In this document: positions 10,560 to 21,849 of the stretch, one piece after another
Layout: the number at the start of each line of letters is the position of its first letter
Numbering within the stretch: the first letter of the stretch is position 1
Assembly: GCA_014529385.2 (NCBI GenBank)
Contig: CM043971.1
Coordinates: 61,641,209 to 61,705,208, forward strand
Source of the DNA: Adiantum capillus-veneris
Taxonomy: Eukaryota > Streptophyta > Polypodiopsida > Polypodiales > Pteridaceae
DNA length: 64,000 nt
Reading direction: 5' to 3'
Notes under the pieces: model-generated
What the model was told of the DNA's origin: nothing
The model's input: the letters and a program-made list of their open reading frames with translations, nothing else
Database searches by the model: none
Translations under genes and position numbers: made by a program

Positions 10560-11141
10560 AGTGTTAAAAGTCCTTAGTCAGTTGTTGCAACCAATATATA
10601 CCTGTTCTGTGTAAATTTGCAGGTGGTTTGATTGGACGAACAAAATACAATCCCTACTTTTGAAATGGTTCCAAATGCAAAATAGGTTGCAATGGCATTC
10701 TATCCTCATTCACTGGCCTACCATCTCTTTGGCACAACAAACAGTTATTACTAAACTCCTGAGAATCTTAATTACTGTTGGCCACCAAAGTCGTGCTTGG
10801 AATACTTTTCTTGCAGTTACCTCACCGAAAAAATGTCCTCCTGTATTACCTACATGAGCTTCTGCCAGTACTACTTTCTGCTCAAACTGAGGGAAACATC
10901 TCCTTATCACCTAATCAATTCCTCTCTTATATAAGAGTCCTACAATAACTGTAAATGGTTTACTCCTCAATGTCATTCTCTTCATGTGATCTTTGGTCAT
11001 TGTTTCAAGTAACACCCTTGCAGTCAAAAACTAAAGCATGTCATCATACCAATCCCTTGACTAGTCAGTCACCTGAACTAAAAGCAATTCTGCATCAGGT
11101 AATTGATCAGGTACTCTTGAGGAATCAACCTCACTTGTCTT
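10560..11141 (-). pseudogene. Ty3/gypsy integrase, decayed N-terminal part
   Basis: Downstream of the RNase H region on the minus strand. The integrase zinc-binding segment reads EAHVGNTGGHFFGEVTARKV, then WWPT and a cysteine region with one Cys displaced. In another frame it continues as GRPVNEDRMPLQPILHLEPF and a broken GLDFVGPI-like core start. Sequence resemblance ends near 10560, so the catalytic core and chromodomain, if any, are lost. Part of the element whose gag lies near 15.4 kb. Confidence 0.65.
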
Positions 11142-12449
11142 CTATCTAGTGAGATAGTCAGCCAAGACATGAAGCCTCCCAAGAGTATGTATTACCATAT
11201 ATTCAAATTCGTGCAAAAGCAGTATCCATCTATCCAACCTTCCTGAAAGATGTGGTTTGTTCACCAAATAGATAAGAGCGTGCTGATCTACATAGAAGAT
11301 TACCATGTTGGCTAAAAGGTAATGTCTAAATTTTTGCAATGCATAGATCATTCCCAAGCATTCTCTCTTAGTCATTGTATAATTCTTTTTTGCAGGTGTC
11401 AGTACCCTGTTTGCATAGTATATTGGTCTAAACCAACCTCTTCTGGTTTCTTGCATCAATGTTGCACCCACTGCCACATGAGATGCGTCCACAAAAATAT
11501 GGAATGGTAATTTCCAATCAGGAACAATTAAAATTGGTGCTACACTCAACATCTTCTTCAAAATTCTTAATGGTCTACCTTGCTCTTCTCCCCATTCAAA
11601 TACTGCATCTTTCTTTGTAAGCTTTGTTAGTGGTGCACAGACATGTGCTAAATATCTCAAAAATCGGTTATGCCACTTCACTTGACCCAAAAATCTACTC
11701 AATTGATTAATTGTCCTTTGTTCTGGTGCATTATTGATTGCTTCCACCTTCCTTGGATCTATAGATACTCCTTCTTTAAAACTTACATGTCCCAAGAGGA
11801 CTCCTCTCTTAATGAAAATGCACACTTGGCTAGGTTCAATGACAGTCTGAATTCCTTGCATTTTTGAAAACACAACCTCAAGTGCTCAAGATGTTCCAAA
11901 AACACTAAAGTCATCCAAAAAAACCCTCATAAATGTTGTAAGGAATTCGGCAAACACACATTGTACCACCTTCTGAAATGTTGGTGGAGCATTCTTTAAA
12001 ACAAATGACATCACATTGCTAGCATAAACTCGCCACTCAGTGACAAAAGTTGTTTTCTCCCTGTATTCAAGTGCCATTGATATCTAGTTGTATCCACTAA
12101 AACCATCCATGAAACTATAAATCTCATGTCCAGCTACTGCATCCAATAGTGTATCACAGAAAGGTAATAGAAATGGATCAGTTACTATAGCAGTATTCAG
12201 TTTCCTATAATCTACACACACCCTGATCTTTGCATTCTTCTTGGGAACTACAACAATTGGTGACAACCAAGTAACCTCATCCAATGGGTAAATGAAACCC
12301 AGAGCCAACAGTTTATCAATCTCCTCTTTAACCTGTTTGGCATAGTTAGGATTCATCCTTTGTTGTACAACTGGAACTGCATCTGCTTTCAAGTTAATTT
12401 TGTGTTGACAAAAGCTACCATCTACTCCCTTCATATCCGTAATTTCCAT
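11142..12449 (-). pseudogene. Ty3/gypsy reverse transcriptase and RNase H, two in-frame stops
   Basis: Three open segments (12449-12084, 12077-11886, 11873-11142) are in one frame, separated by a TAG and a TGA. The reverse transcriptase start shows VVVPKKN, VCVDYRKLN and FSGYN; the catalytic motif is FLDDF, a common variant of Y-x-D-D in plant gypsy elements. The RNase H shows FHIFVDASHVAVGATL, TKRECLGMIYAL and a terminal VLADYLTR. The first stop falls inside the normally conserved GYNQISMA motif and can be explained as CAG to TAG. An enzyme for cDNA synthesis, now dead. Confidence 0.9.
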
Positions 12450-13760
12450 GCAAAAACATCTTTGAATTCTAGCAACAGCTCCTTTAGTTTCTGCCTAAAC
12501 TCCTCATCTAGTTTAGTTGACACCTTCATTGTTTGTGGTTCCTCCCGAGTGTTCACGTTCATTTCCTGCAGTTCATCCTGAGTGACCCAAGCAGTTCTTT
12601 CCATCTGATGTTCAAAAGCTCTTTCTGTTTGCTTTACTGCTTCAATAGCTTCCAGTTCTTCCTTGTTTCCAATCTGCAAATTTTTCAATAACTCATTACC
12701 CAATTTGGTATTGACTGCTTACCCTAAGCAATCAGTGCTTTCTAAGTCAAAGACTTCAAGCCATCATCTTGATGTTGCAAAACATACTTAATTGCTATCT
12801 TTTGCACATCCACTTCAAAAATAGGTACCATTGATGAATTGGTTCTCAACAATTCTTCTTCTACATCCTCTCCAATTTCTTCTACCATGTTCAGTCCTTC
12901 TGCATGCAGTGCCCTGAAACCTGGTGGTATTACCTTTTTGGCATCCATTTTCATTCAGAATTTCTTCTTTGCTCTTTTGATCACAATGGAGTCTACTCCC
13001 CATAATTGATTTACTCTCGTTGCTCTTAACTATGGTCTTCCCAACATTATTGAATAAGAACGAACAGATTCCTGTAAAATTCAGCAAATTCCTTAAAATT
13101 CCCAAAGGTTGAACTCAAAATTCCTCAAAAATCCCAAAGGTTGGAGGATATTAACTCCTGACCCCCATCCAAGAGTACACTGGGAAAAACACCTTTCCAA
13201 TGGAAGCCCCAACTACTAGTACCTTGTAATCAACATCCAAAGGTTGAACTTCACAAGCTTCCCCACAAATAGTTTTCTCAGTATACATTCTTGTTTCCTG
13301 ATTTGCTACCTCCTTAGTAAGTCTCTTTAATAGTTGTTGTGAAAATGCAGGTACCAACCTCAACATTTTCTTCACTGTGATGGTTATCGGAGCTGACAAC
13401 AACGCTTCATAAAATTCATCACCACCAACTTGTTCTTGCAGTACAGTCAAAATTTCCTCTTCCTTGGTCCTCCAATGATTTTATAATAAAATTCCAATCC
13501 TTAGGTGGTACAACCCCTCTTTGAGAGTCTTGCACTTCCTTGAGTGCCCCTGTCCATACTACTTTTTGATCTTTCCAGTTCAAATTGGCGGGGTTGTCCA
13601 CTTCTTCCAAGGTGGATTTTCCAACCTTGGCCTTTGCCCTAGTGACCACCATGGCATCAGTACATCCACTGGGTTCTGGAATATCTTGAATTAGGATACA
13701 AGCCGTGCAGTCACAAATGTAATGCCTAGGTGTTTCCTGAGCAAGGTTTCCCTCCTGCAC
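12431..13760 (-). pseudogene. Ty3/gypsy protease and linker region, frameshifted
   Basis: Several overlapping minus-strand frames cover the stretch between gag and reverse transcriptase. A segment near 13150-13185 reads LLDGG in one frame, matching the D-S/G-G active-site region of retroviral-type aspartic proteases. VVTRAKAKVGK (near 13620-13660) and the Glu/Lys-rich segment at 12431-12703 look like linkers. Frame changes near 12440, 12815 and 13430 show that the polyprotein is broken. Confidence 0.6.
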
Positions 13761-13984
13761 CTGCTAATCAGTTTTTTGTTTCTCTTTGGAAAACTCTGCC
13801 TTTTTCTCAATCCATGCTTCTTTAGTCAAATCTTCCAGAATCACTAAATTAGCCTGACCTGGAGGTCTTTGCTGTTGTTGTGGTGGAAGTGGCTGATTTT
13901 GTTTTGGAGGTCAGTTATTATTGTTATTATTGTTTTTTTTGTACCTAATAATGGAGATTCCCCTATCATTTTGATGTCTACACC

Positions 13985-14271
13985 AGAGTTCACAATCAGG
14001 TCCTTGCATGTGTCCCATGACCCCACAATAATTGCATGGTGATTGTTGCTTATTATTTAGATTCCTATTTTGATATCCCCAATTATTGGGCTTCTGGAAC
14101 CTTCTTTGAGGTGCAGGTCCCTGATATCTCCTGTTAGCCCCCTAAGGAGCTATTACATTTGCAGCTGCCTCCCTCATTTTTTGAGTAATATACTCAGGTC
14201 TTCTTCCCCTAAAATCTGGATTATAGTAGCAGTTTTCATATTCATGACCAAATCTTTGACAAACCTGACAA
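13985..14271 (-). pseudogene. Two CCHC zinc knuckles of the gypsy gag
   Basis: Minus strand: CQVCQRFGHEYENC (C-x2-C-x4-H-x4-C) at about 14230-14271 and CNYCGVMGHMQGPDC (one extra residue before the last Cys) near 13990-14035. They are nucleic-acid binding knuckles at the end of gag. A TTC/TTCTTT-rich tract on the plus strand at 14400-14460 encodes a Lys/Glu-rich stretch next to them. Confidence 0.8.
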
Positions 14272-14285
14272 TATGGTTTTCCTGA

Positions 14286-15400
14286 CATTCCAAACTAATT
14301 CATTCCAATTGTCTGTAATTTCTCTTGATAATTTTGTTGACTGTATCTGCAGTTACTGCTTCCTTTCCCTGCTTCTTCTCATTCTTTTGCTTACCCTTAT
14401 CTTTCTTCTGCTTCTTCTTTTCCTGCTTCTTCTTCTTCTTCTTCTTTTTCTTCTTCTTTTCTGACTAATCTTCCTCCTCAGTATCCGTTTCCTCTTCAGT
14501 ATCTTGATCTAAATCTTCATCTTTTGACTGTGACTCTGAGTTTAAATCCTTAATCTTTTTCTTCTTCTTCTCCTTTAGTTTTGCCTTACCTCCATATCTT
14601 CTTTCAGCTCTTGCAACTGCTTCCACCAAATCAGTAAAATCTTGTGCATTTGCTAATGAGGGTCTCTTTGCCACTGCACTTTTGAAATCCTTTTTGAGTC
14701 CCTTACAAAAATAGTCTCCCAATTTCTCCATAGAAGGTTGTTTTGCTCCTTCCAACCTACTATTCAAGTTTCTTCAACCAACAAATCTTTCTGCTTCAAT
14801 TTCCTCAACTTCTTCAAAATGTCTTCAGGTTTTTTATCCTCCCTGAACCTTAATAAAAATATCTACCTCAAATCGTTATAGTCAACAAAAGCTGCCATGC
14901 CATACTACAAGAACCAATCCATGGCCTTACCCTGCAGTGTTGCTGCAAATTATTCTTTCTTCACTACATCCAGATGTAATGCCTCATAACCACTTGCAGG
15001 CCACCTTGTTTGAAACTGACCAACGTGGCTGTCAGCATTTTGGGACTTTTTTCCGTTGAACTTTGCCGCACCCACATTGGGATTTGGTGCAGCCATTGGA
15101 GGTATTGGAAGTGTTTTGAGTACTCTTATCGGGAGTGGATTGAAAGGTAAAGTACCTGTTCTTGATGGTACAAACTACAATTGTCTTCTTACCCTTAAGA
15201 TTGTATGAGTTAGCAGTACATTAACCAATTGTCCCAAAAGTGGGTCTGTTGTGGGAGGAGTTCTCTGTTGGCCTCCTTGGTTTGCAGGTGGGGTCTCCTG
15301 TAGCCTGTGTTCGGGTTCTTGCAGTATAGTTCCTATCCCAACAATTTCTTCTCCTGCAACAAGCCCCTTTACAAGTTCTTCTTGGTCATCACTACCCAAC
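14286..15400 (-). pseudogene. Ty3/gypsy gag, decayed
   Basis: The frame 14767-14465 reads as the end of a gag capsid (SMEKLGDYFCKGLKKDF, then a DLVEAVARAERRY segment) followed by a Lys- and Asp/Glu-rich tail. The frame 15399-15175 has a Gln/Pro-rich segment typical of a gag N-terminus. Between them, about 14770-15170, gag-like sequence continues with stops. Same element as the pol segments to the left. Confidence 0.65.
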
Positions 15401-15817
15401 TACTCTTCCTGTCTTCCCATTGCAAAAACTCTCTCCTCAATCTAAACCTTGTGCCATATGAGTGTTGTGGTAAATTGGACCATTGTCCTGACCCACTCAC
15501 ACATTGTTTCTTTTTTTTTGTCTTAAATATTGTACCAACACCTATCTTTCATACAGACTATAACATGAAGGTAAATTGCATGCCCCAAAAGGTAAAAATG
15601 AAGTAGCTACCTTATCAACAATTGCAATTTTGATTTCCCCTAGCAGATTCGAGAAGAACTCCTCCAAGAATTTGGCTGCATATTCCTCAGACTCTTCCTA
15701 CGGGGTTACCCAATTGGAGAATTCCCTCAGGTGGTCTATGTCCACTTGCGTATCAATTCCTTGCTTTATTCTTGACTACCATATGGCTTAGGCTGAATTC
15801 GAACTGATTGCAGGATT

Positions 15818-16190
15818 GCCAAAGTGTTAGGGGCTAACCACCCTAACAGTATTTCAATACAGGTACACAATAATATTGCATACTACATTAATCTACTGCA
15901 TACAATAATATAGAATAACATCATGGAAACAAAGAGAAGGTATTGTATTACTGCATAATCATCATCCACACAACCACTTACAAAAGCAGTACCGAGAACA
16001 GTATGATTGCCAAAGAGAAAAGACTAACTGCCGAACTGCAAGACATCGTCAAGAACTAAAATGCTTGCCTAAAACTAGCCCACTTAAAACATCCACCATT
16101 GGTGTAAAAACACCCTTGAGGTTCAAAGGTTCCATCCTTAGTTACAAACAAAAGTAAATAGACTGACACACATGTATGAGGGCAGTAACA
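15818..16190 (-). mobile_element. Candidate 5' LTR of the decayed gypsy element
   Basis: The stretch begins TGTTAGGGGCTAACC on the plus strand and a TAACA end is available at 16190. It sits where the 5' LTR of the minus-strand gag-pol should be. No second LTR was found, so the limits are uncertain. Confidence 0.3.
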
Positions 16191-16199
16191 ACCCTGTTG

Positions 16200-17545
16200 T
16201 TCATGTTGAGTCCCTGTGTGCCAAGTTTGTGGTCTCAATCACAAATCAAGACCAGTCTTGGGCTATCATGACTAAGAATATGATTGATAAGAGAAAACTT
16301 TGCTCAGAAGGTGGCCAGTGGAAATGGATCGAGGTACATGGCAAACTTTTAGCCCCAAGATGGGCTAGCCTAAGACTGAGTGGAATCATAGGAGAGTTGG
16401 TGCAAAAGTGCAATAGAGCTACATGGGGACTTGAATGGGGTGAATTAACTAGATACTTCCAGAACTCCAACTCTCACTGGTCACTCTGGCTGTCTAAAGC
16501 CACTGGGGTTTTACTGAACCCTTATTGGAGAGAAATTGCAAGAAGGATGAACAATAAAGGACTTCAACGATTGAGCCACTTATGGGATAGAAATAGAAAG
16601 TGTTGGAAATCCTTAGACCAGGTGGCTGCCCTGTTTCAACTCAATGACATTGAGAAGTTACTTATCAACACGGTAAATGAAGGCATGGACAATGTTTTGA
16701 ATTCGACCTGTGAATCTACTTTTGAGTGGAGGCTTGGAAATGGCCTATGAGTAGCCGGCCCCATACCAAGGGCATTTAGCAGGTGATAATCCATGAGATT
16801 TATTAGTTCACCCCTTTAAACAAGCAGTGGAAGATGCAATGGTCGGAGGCTCGTTGGGTAGGGGTCACAAAGAACATTTGGAATCCACAATGGCCTCAGT
16901 TTATGAAGATATTTCTATGGAAGGTTCTTTAGGGGGCTTTATGACGGGCGTCAAGATTCAATCGAGTGGTATTGTTCAGGGTGCAGGGCGGCTAGTGAAG
17001 ACTTCGCTCACCTTTTCATGGAATGATCGATTATTAGAGTCCTTGCAGGAAAGTTGTTCAAATGGATACAAAGGTCGTGGAAGATTGGGTTCTTCAAGAG
17101 AGATTTGTGCCTTGGCGGCAAATAGTTTCGAAGCTTTGTGCTTATAGTTTGTACTCAAATTGTCAAATACTACATTTTCAGTAATATTTAGAAGGTCAAG
17201 AACTGCCGAGTCTTTGATACCGACCTCTCGGTGGCTAGCTTCTTTAGAGATTGTACAAGAAAGCAAGGCAACAATATATGTAGTAAGTAAAAGGCATAAC
17301 TCGGATGATTGGCTTAGGGCGACCCTCACCATCCGATCGAGCCCTTCATTGTAAAGGATGTTCGCAATAGTAGGTACTTGTAATGAAGCTTGGATGTAAC
17401 CCTCTGTCCCTCAAGCCTGCGCATGAGCTTGGATGTAACCCTCTGTCCCTCAAGCCTGGGCATGAGGTTGAGGCTGATTTGTAATCTAATGGTGACTTTA
17501 TAATACAATCACTCGCAATTGTGAGTTTTGCCAAAAAAAAAAAAG
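16200..17545 (+). pseudogene. LINE 3' end (RT C-terminus / zf-RVT) with poly(A)
   Basis: The frame up to 16750 (for example WREIARRMNNKGLQRLSHLW) resembles the region after reverse transcriptase in plant L1-type LINEs. Just downstream, in a shifted frame, QWPQFMKIFLWKVL and a following Cys-poor copy of the zf-RVT segment can be read near 16885-16990. After about 17150 an apparently untranslated tail contains a short tandem duplication (AGCTTGGATGTAACCCTCTG at about 17387 and 17428) and ends in a 12-base A run at 17534-17545. A 5'-truncated, frameshifted LINE copy is the simplest reading. Confidence 0.6.
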
Positions 17546-17785
17546 GTGTGTAGACTCTAAAGCCTTAAAATCTCACGTACTTATCAAAGTGGTGGAAGTT
17601 CCCCACATGGTTGCTTTTTGATGGGCATTTGACCTACTTTGGGATATTTTTCTCATGTTTTATGAGTGAAAATGTGAGCTACACTAACATGTCAATTTTT
17701 TTCATAAATAGTGGAAATTTGAAGGGCGATGACGTCAGTCAAAATCCAACCCCGCCCCTTGGGGCCCTTACATGATAGAAAGGGA

Positions 17786-17842
17786 TTTTCTATTAATCCA
17801 TAAAATAGAGAATCCCTTTCTATTTTATGAATTAATAGAAAA
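17786..17842. repeat. 22-bp inverted repeat (hairpin)
   Basis: Arms 17786-17807 and 17821-17842 pair with one mismatch around a 13-base loop. AAAGGGATTTTC occurs on both outer sides, so it may be the core of a small palindromic element. Confidence 0.75.
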
Positions 17843-18543
17843 GGCAAAGGGATTTTCACATGATACCCTTCCTTTAGCACCTATGAAAGCGAACTAGTCT
17901 TGCTTGGTGGGCATTGCTATCGAACATAACAACACATACACAGATTGACATCAAGCATCTAATCAATGAAGTAAACAAGTACAAAGTGCATTGACAAATT
18001 TTAAGAAAAGAATTGCATGTGTATTTATTAAACATAGATGATGATTGATCACCTCTATACTTGTCTCTAAAATGGTCCAATTTCACGGCTTTCTCTACTA
18101 CTGTTTGAGTAGTGAGACTAAGTCAGTGCTATTTTTTGTACACGTTCTATAGATATTGGAGCACAATTGGTTACTTGGTTGGTTGTGATTGCTGTCGCCT
18201 CGGCTTTTGTTGTGGAACACGAGCAAATGAGTAGAACCAATTCATAGGAAACAACAATGGCTTAGATTGGGACTTGATGACCATTGGGAAGAAGCAAGTT
18301 GTGTCTCATAGGGCTCATTATATGACAAAGGGATATTAAAGGGGATAATTAAGTCGAGCAAAGGGTTGCAATTTAATCATTATGCTTGAACCCTACTCCT
18401 TAACCCACTTTGGTAGTTTATTTAAAGATTGCCATTGAGCCTAGTAATATCACCAGCCATTTAGTCTCTAGATCAGGGACCCATCTTTGAGGCACCCATC
18501 TTACTCTGAATCAAGTGTAGTCAATTTTCTATTATTTCTTGTA

Positions 18544-18549
<6 letters not shown>

Positions 18550-18578
<29 letters not shown>
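18550..18578. repeat. (GA)n microsatellite
   Basis: About 14 GA units. Confidence 0.97.
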
Positions 18579-18580
<2 letters not shown>

Positions 18581-19514
18581 ACGTGTTTTCATAGTTGGAG
18601 TGTCTTGACTACTGATCACAGAACCTGGTGCAAAACATATATGAGGAGGAAAACATTGGGATAAAGAATTGTCTTCGTGCTATAAAACGGTTATGCAGAG
18701 GAGAACGTTGTCCTATACTATATAAGATGCATTGCCAAATAAGGACATATGTAGATTGACATCAACCACCTAGGAATAAAGTAAACATGTACAAAGTGCA
18801 TCGAGTATTGCAGTACATATGTTGAATTGTCCAACTATGAGAAAAGAAGTACGTGTGGTGTATTTGATATATAGAGATGTGATGATTGAGGATGTACTAA
18901 TGAGGAAAACATGTAGCTGAAATAAACTTAAGGAAGCATTGATAAACTCAAAAAGAATAGAAAGCATCAACAGACTATAAAAATTAAACTACATTATTGA
19001 CCTCAAAATCGTGTACAGGTGTCATCCAATTGTGCAAGCCGGAGAACAATGTTTGAGTCAAGCTACATAAAAGCAATGTGAATAGTTAAACATTTCATGT
19101 TGCAATGAAGCATCACAAAGTGAAAATGCTAAATATATAGCGCACGTCATGCAAAAGTGCCATACAAAAGTATGGTGGAGAGTTGGCAATGTGGTCTCTA
19201 AAAAAAACAGAAGCCGTGCCTTGCCCCGTAGCATTTATGTGTTGCACCAAGCAAACGCATATGGATGCAAATAACGGACCTTGCAATGTTGTTGAGCTGG
19301 AGTCGTGCTTGTGCAATCTAAACATCCATTGTTGTGAATATATGTCCTCTCTGAAAGACACAAAACACGCGTTAAGACAAATACAAAAGATGCAAGATAT
19401 AGATTAAAGAGAAGCACATCTAGCTTTATGTTCTACATCATAGATGTATTGGAGTCCTACGTAGTGCGAGAAGTGCCCTTGCTTCACATCCTAAAAACAA
19501 CGAGTTAGAGCTTC

Positions 19515-19660
19515 ATGGCTAGTCTTTGTTGGGAAAATCTCGCAATCAATGCATTTCAAGAGACGACAATTTGGATAAACATGTCAACCAAGGCAGTTCC
19601 ACATGCCTTCAAGACGAAAGCGTAGGTGATTGCATCTGGAGATATGTCCTTGCTTTGTAT
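19515..19660 (-). pseudogene. PPR fragment, minus strand
   Basis: The minus-strand reading gives SPDAITYAFVLKACG, then ALVDMF, then VVS-stop-NALIARFSQQ. These are consensus pieces of successive PLS-class pentatricopeptide repeats, with the intervening residues lost and the conserved Trp codon changed to a stop. PPR proteins bind organelle RNA; this scrap cannot. Confidence 0.75.
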
Positions 19661-19814
19661 CTGCCAAGGACAACTCCTTGGCTCAATCTTTTGGCCGTAT
19701 TTCAAAACACATAGGCTCACACATCCCTTCTCTAGCCCTAGGGGCGGTACATACCACAAGTTCCGATCGATGTCGTACACTAAAGTAGGTGTTGGATGCA
19801 AATCTTGTCAAATG

Positions 19815-20585
19815 ATTTTGTGAAGATGAGCACTCCTTTTCCCAGGATCTCGTAGTATGTAGATGCGGGTGTTCTTGACACCTCCATTGAGCACGCTTCC
19901 ACCTAAGAAGCTCATCAACGGCAAGGAGGATGACGCCAATAGCTTTGCCCATGGCCACTATACCAGTAATAAAGCATCCTCTCTTGCCTCTTTTATCAAT
20001 TGATCATCGCCTGCATAGTTAAGTAATGCCCTAATTACTTGCTAATTAATGTCCTAGTTACTGCACCCAGTTGATAAGGAAATCGTGGACCTTTGCGTGG
20101 ACCATATCCAAAAGCTAGCTGACAATTGCATTGAGCTGCAGGGATTCTTGGTCTTCCACGTAGTCGGTGACGGCACAGACCTTGGCCTTGCCTCCCTACT
20201 CCTTGAGCGCTTGTCAGTGGACTACGGCAAAAAATCCAAACTTGGCTTTATTGTCTACCCCTCTTTGCAGGTGTGCAATGCCGTGGTGGAGCCCTACAAC
20301 AACGACTTGTCCATCCACACCCTGTTGGAGAGCACTGATGTGGCACAATGGAGTCGTGCAGGGACTTGGCCAAGGTGCAGTGTATTATGTGCATGATTCC
20401 AACTCTACTAGCATCGCTCCTGGATGGACAACAATTTTGATCTCATACACTCCAAGCGCGCCTTCATGCACTCATACATGGGTGAGAGCATGCAGGAGGG
20501 TGAGTTCTCGGAAGCCCGTTAAGATCTGGCCGCCCTCGAGAAGGACTTCAAAGAGACTCCACTGAAGGAGAGGAGTACTAACTAG
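19815..20585 (+). pseudogene. Alpha-tubulin pseudogene with a retained intron
   Basis: Plus-strand reading follows alpha-tubulin. 19910-19965 encodes LINGKEDDANSFAHGHYT. A GT..AG intron (19966-20070, 105 bp) restores an Ile codon at the join. 20071 onward encodes [35 protein letters not shown] and [10 protein letters not shown], ending at TDVA near 20345. The next codons are those around DLAKVQ, so roughly 160 residues (about 200-361 of the family) are deleted. The last part is frameshifted: [20 protein letters not shown], a stop, then DLAALEKDF to the end at 20585. Upstream of 19910 decayed sequence still resembles the PRAVLVDLEPT region. The retained intron argues for a DNA-level copy rather than a processed one. 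Confidence 0.9.
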
Positions 20586-20679
20586 ATCATGCTCCTAGCC
20601 ACATAAACATATTCAAAAAGCAGGCCTGTTTGAGCGAGGTCGCAGTGCTTTTTTCGAGCAAGGCATGTTCAAGCGAGAT

Positions 20680-21554
20680 GGCTTCATTATTTGTTGAGAA
20701 ACTCGTGATGAAAATCATTCTTGATAGTCTCATTAATGAACTGCTTCACCACCTTCGGCCCACGTGCCTAATTCTTGGAAACGACATCACCATCCCACCT
20801 CCTCTTCATTGAGAAATTTGGATTCAAGAAGGGGTTTTCTCTAACAAGCTCGGCTTCTTTTGATTTCAATTTTTCCTCGTGCTTCTGTCTTTCCTTCTCA
20901 ATTTTTCTTTTGCATTTTCATTGTTTATCCGTTCTAACTCAGCCCGTAAAGCTTCATCATCGTCGTCATCGTCACTTTCATCAGAATCACTTTTCATATC
21001 CACATCTGAATCATCAGCATCAATGCTATCAATGGACCGCTTCTCCTCTGTATTTCTCCTTGGCCCTCCATTTTCCAAGTATGACATGCTTTCCGCATTC
21101 CTTCTTCTCCTTTCGCGATCATCACTCTAGCCTCTATGTTTCCTTTCCCGGTCCTCTAACTTGTCCTTCAGATTTCTCTTAGGCAGCTCATCATTGTCGT
21201 CATTTTCATTAGAATCACTCTTCAGATCCACATTTGAATCATCAACATCAATGTTTTCAATGAACCGCTTCTCCTCTGTATTTCTTCTTGGCCCTCCATT
21301 TTCCAAGTACTGCATGCTTTCCGCTATCCTTCTTCTCCTTTTGCGATCATCACTGTAGCCTATGTGTTTCCTTTCCTGGTCCTCTAACTCGTCCTTCAGA
21401 TTTCTCTTACGCAGCTCACGTGTGCGTCCGAGCCTTGGGTTTGAGAAGCGAGGCATCGGGAGGAGAATTAGTGAGAAGAGTTGAATATACGTGTGCCACC
21501 CTGTTCCTGTTCGCCTTTGGTTGACATCCATGTTGAGCGTGCCGTCGTTCTCAT
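20680..21554 (-). pseudogene. CWC15: CWC15 splicing-factor pseudogene
   Basis: Minus strand from an ATG at 21554. It reads TTARSTW, EQEQGGTRIF, FSSR and LASQT (the CWC15 N-terminus, with one TAA), then after a frameshift KRNLKDELEDQERKH and YLENGGPRRN, an acidic Asp/Ser/Glu run, and at the end ENPFLNPNFSMKRRWDGDVV, a TAG, then FINETIKNDFHHEFLNK. CWC15 is a component of the spliceosome-activating complex. The central part from KRNLKD to the acidic run is present twice in tandem, 228 bp apart. A one-base loss near 20688 breaks the final KYMK/R. No introns are visible. A long GA tract (on this strand) lies just upstream of the ATG. Confidence 0.9.
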
Positions 21555-21597
21555 CCCTCTTCCTCTCGCGATTCAAACGAAAGGTCTCGATGAAACA

Positions 21598-21624
<27 letters not shown>
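21169..21624. repeat. 228-bp in-frame tandem duplication inside the CWC15 copy
   Basis: CAGATTTCTCTTA occurs at 21169 and 21397. The reading of 76 residues between them is repeated to the left (down to about 20940) with many substitutions, so the duplication itself spans roughly 20940-21410; the right limit given is approximate. The encoded acidic run has diverged between the copies. Confidence 0.6.

Positions 21625-21676
<52 letters not shown>
21600..21676. repeat. (TC)n microsatellite
   Basis: About 38 TC units (GA on the minus strand), ending about 46 bp upstream of the CWC15-like ATG. Confidence 0.98.
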
Positions 21677-21679
<3 letters not shown>

Positions 21680-21849
21680 GCTGGAGGATAAGCGTGATGG
21701 TGCAACATCGTCATGATTACTTCGTTAGTGTAGCAGCCTCTTTTGAAGATCTGCTTCCCCGTTGCTCCACGTGGTAGCCTACGTCGCACCCAGCTTATTT
21801 TATCGATCACGTGCATTATATTTATATAACGAATCTGGAGAGAATGTCA

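Larger units (their letters stand above)
17547..19514. other. Intergenic
   Basis: No gene recognised. Contains a 22-bp inverted repeat and a short GA tract, listed separately. Short open frames have no recognisable motifs. Confidence 0.6.

Noticed and set aside
19683-19958. 91-codon minus-strand frame
   Set aside because: Antisense of the alpha-tubulin pseudogene on plus.
21481-21777. Leu/Ser repeat proteins across TC and GA tracts (also 26098, 60574, 61733)
   Set aside because: Translations of microsatellites, not genes.
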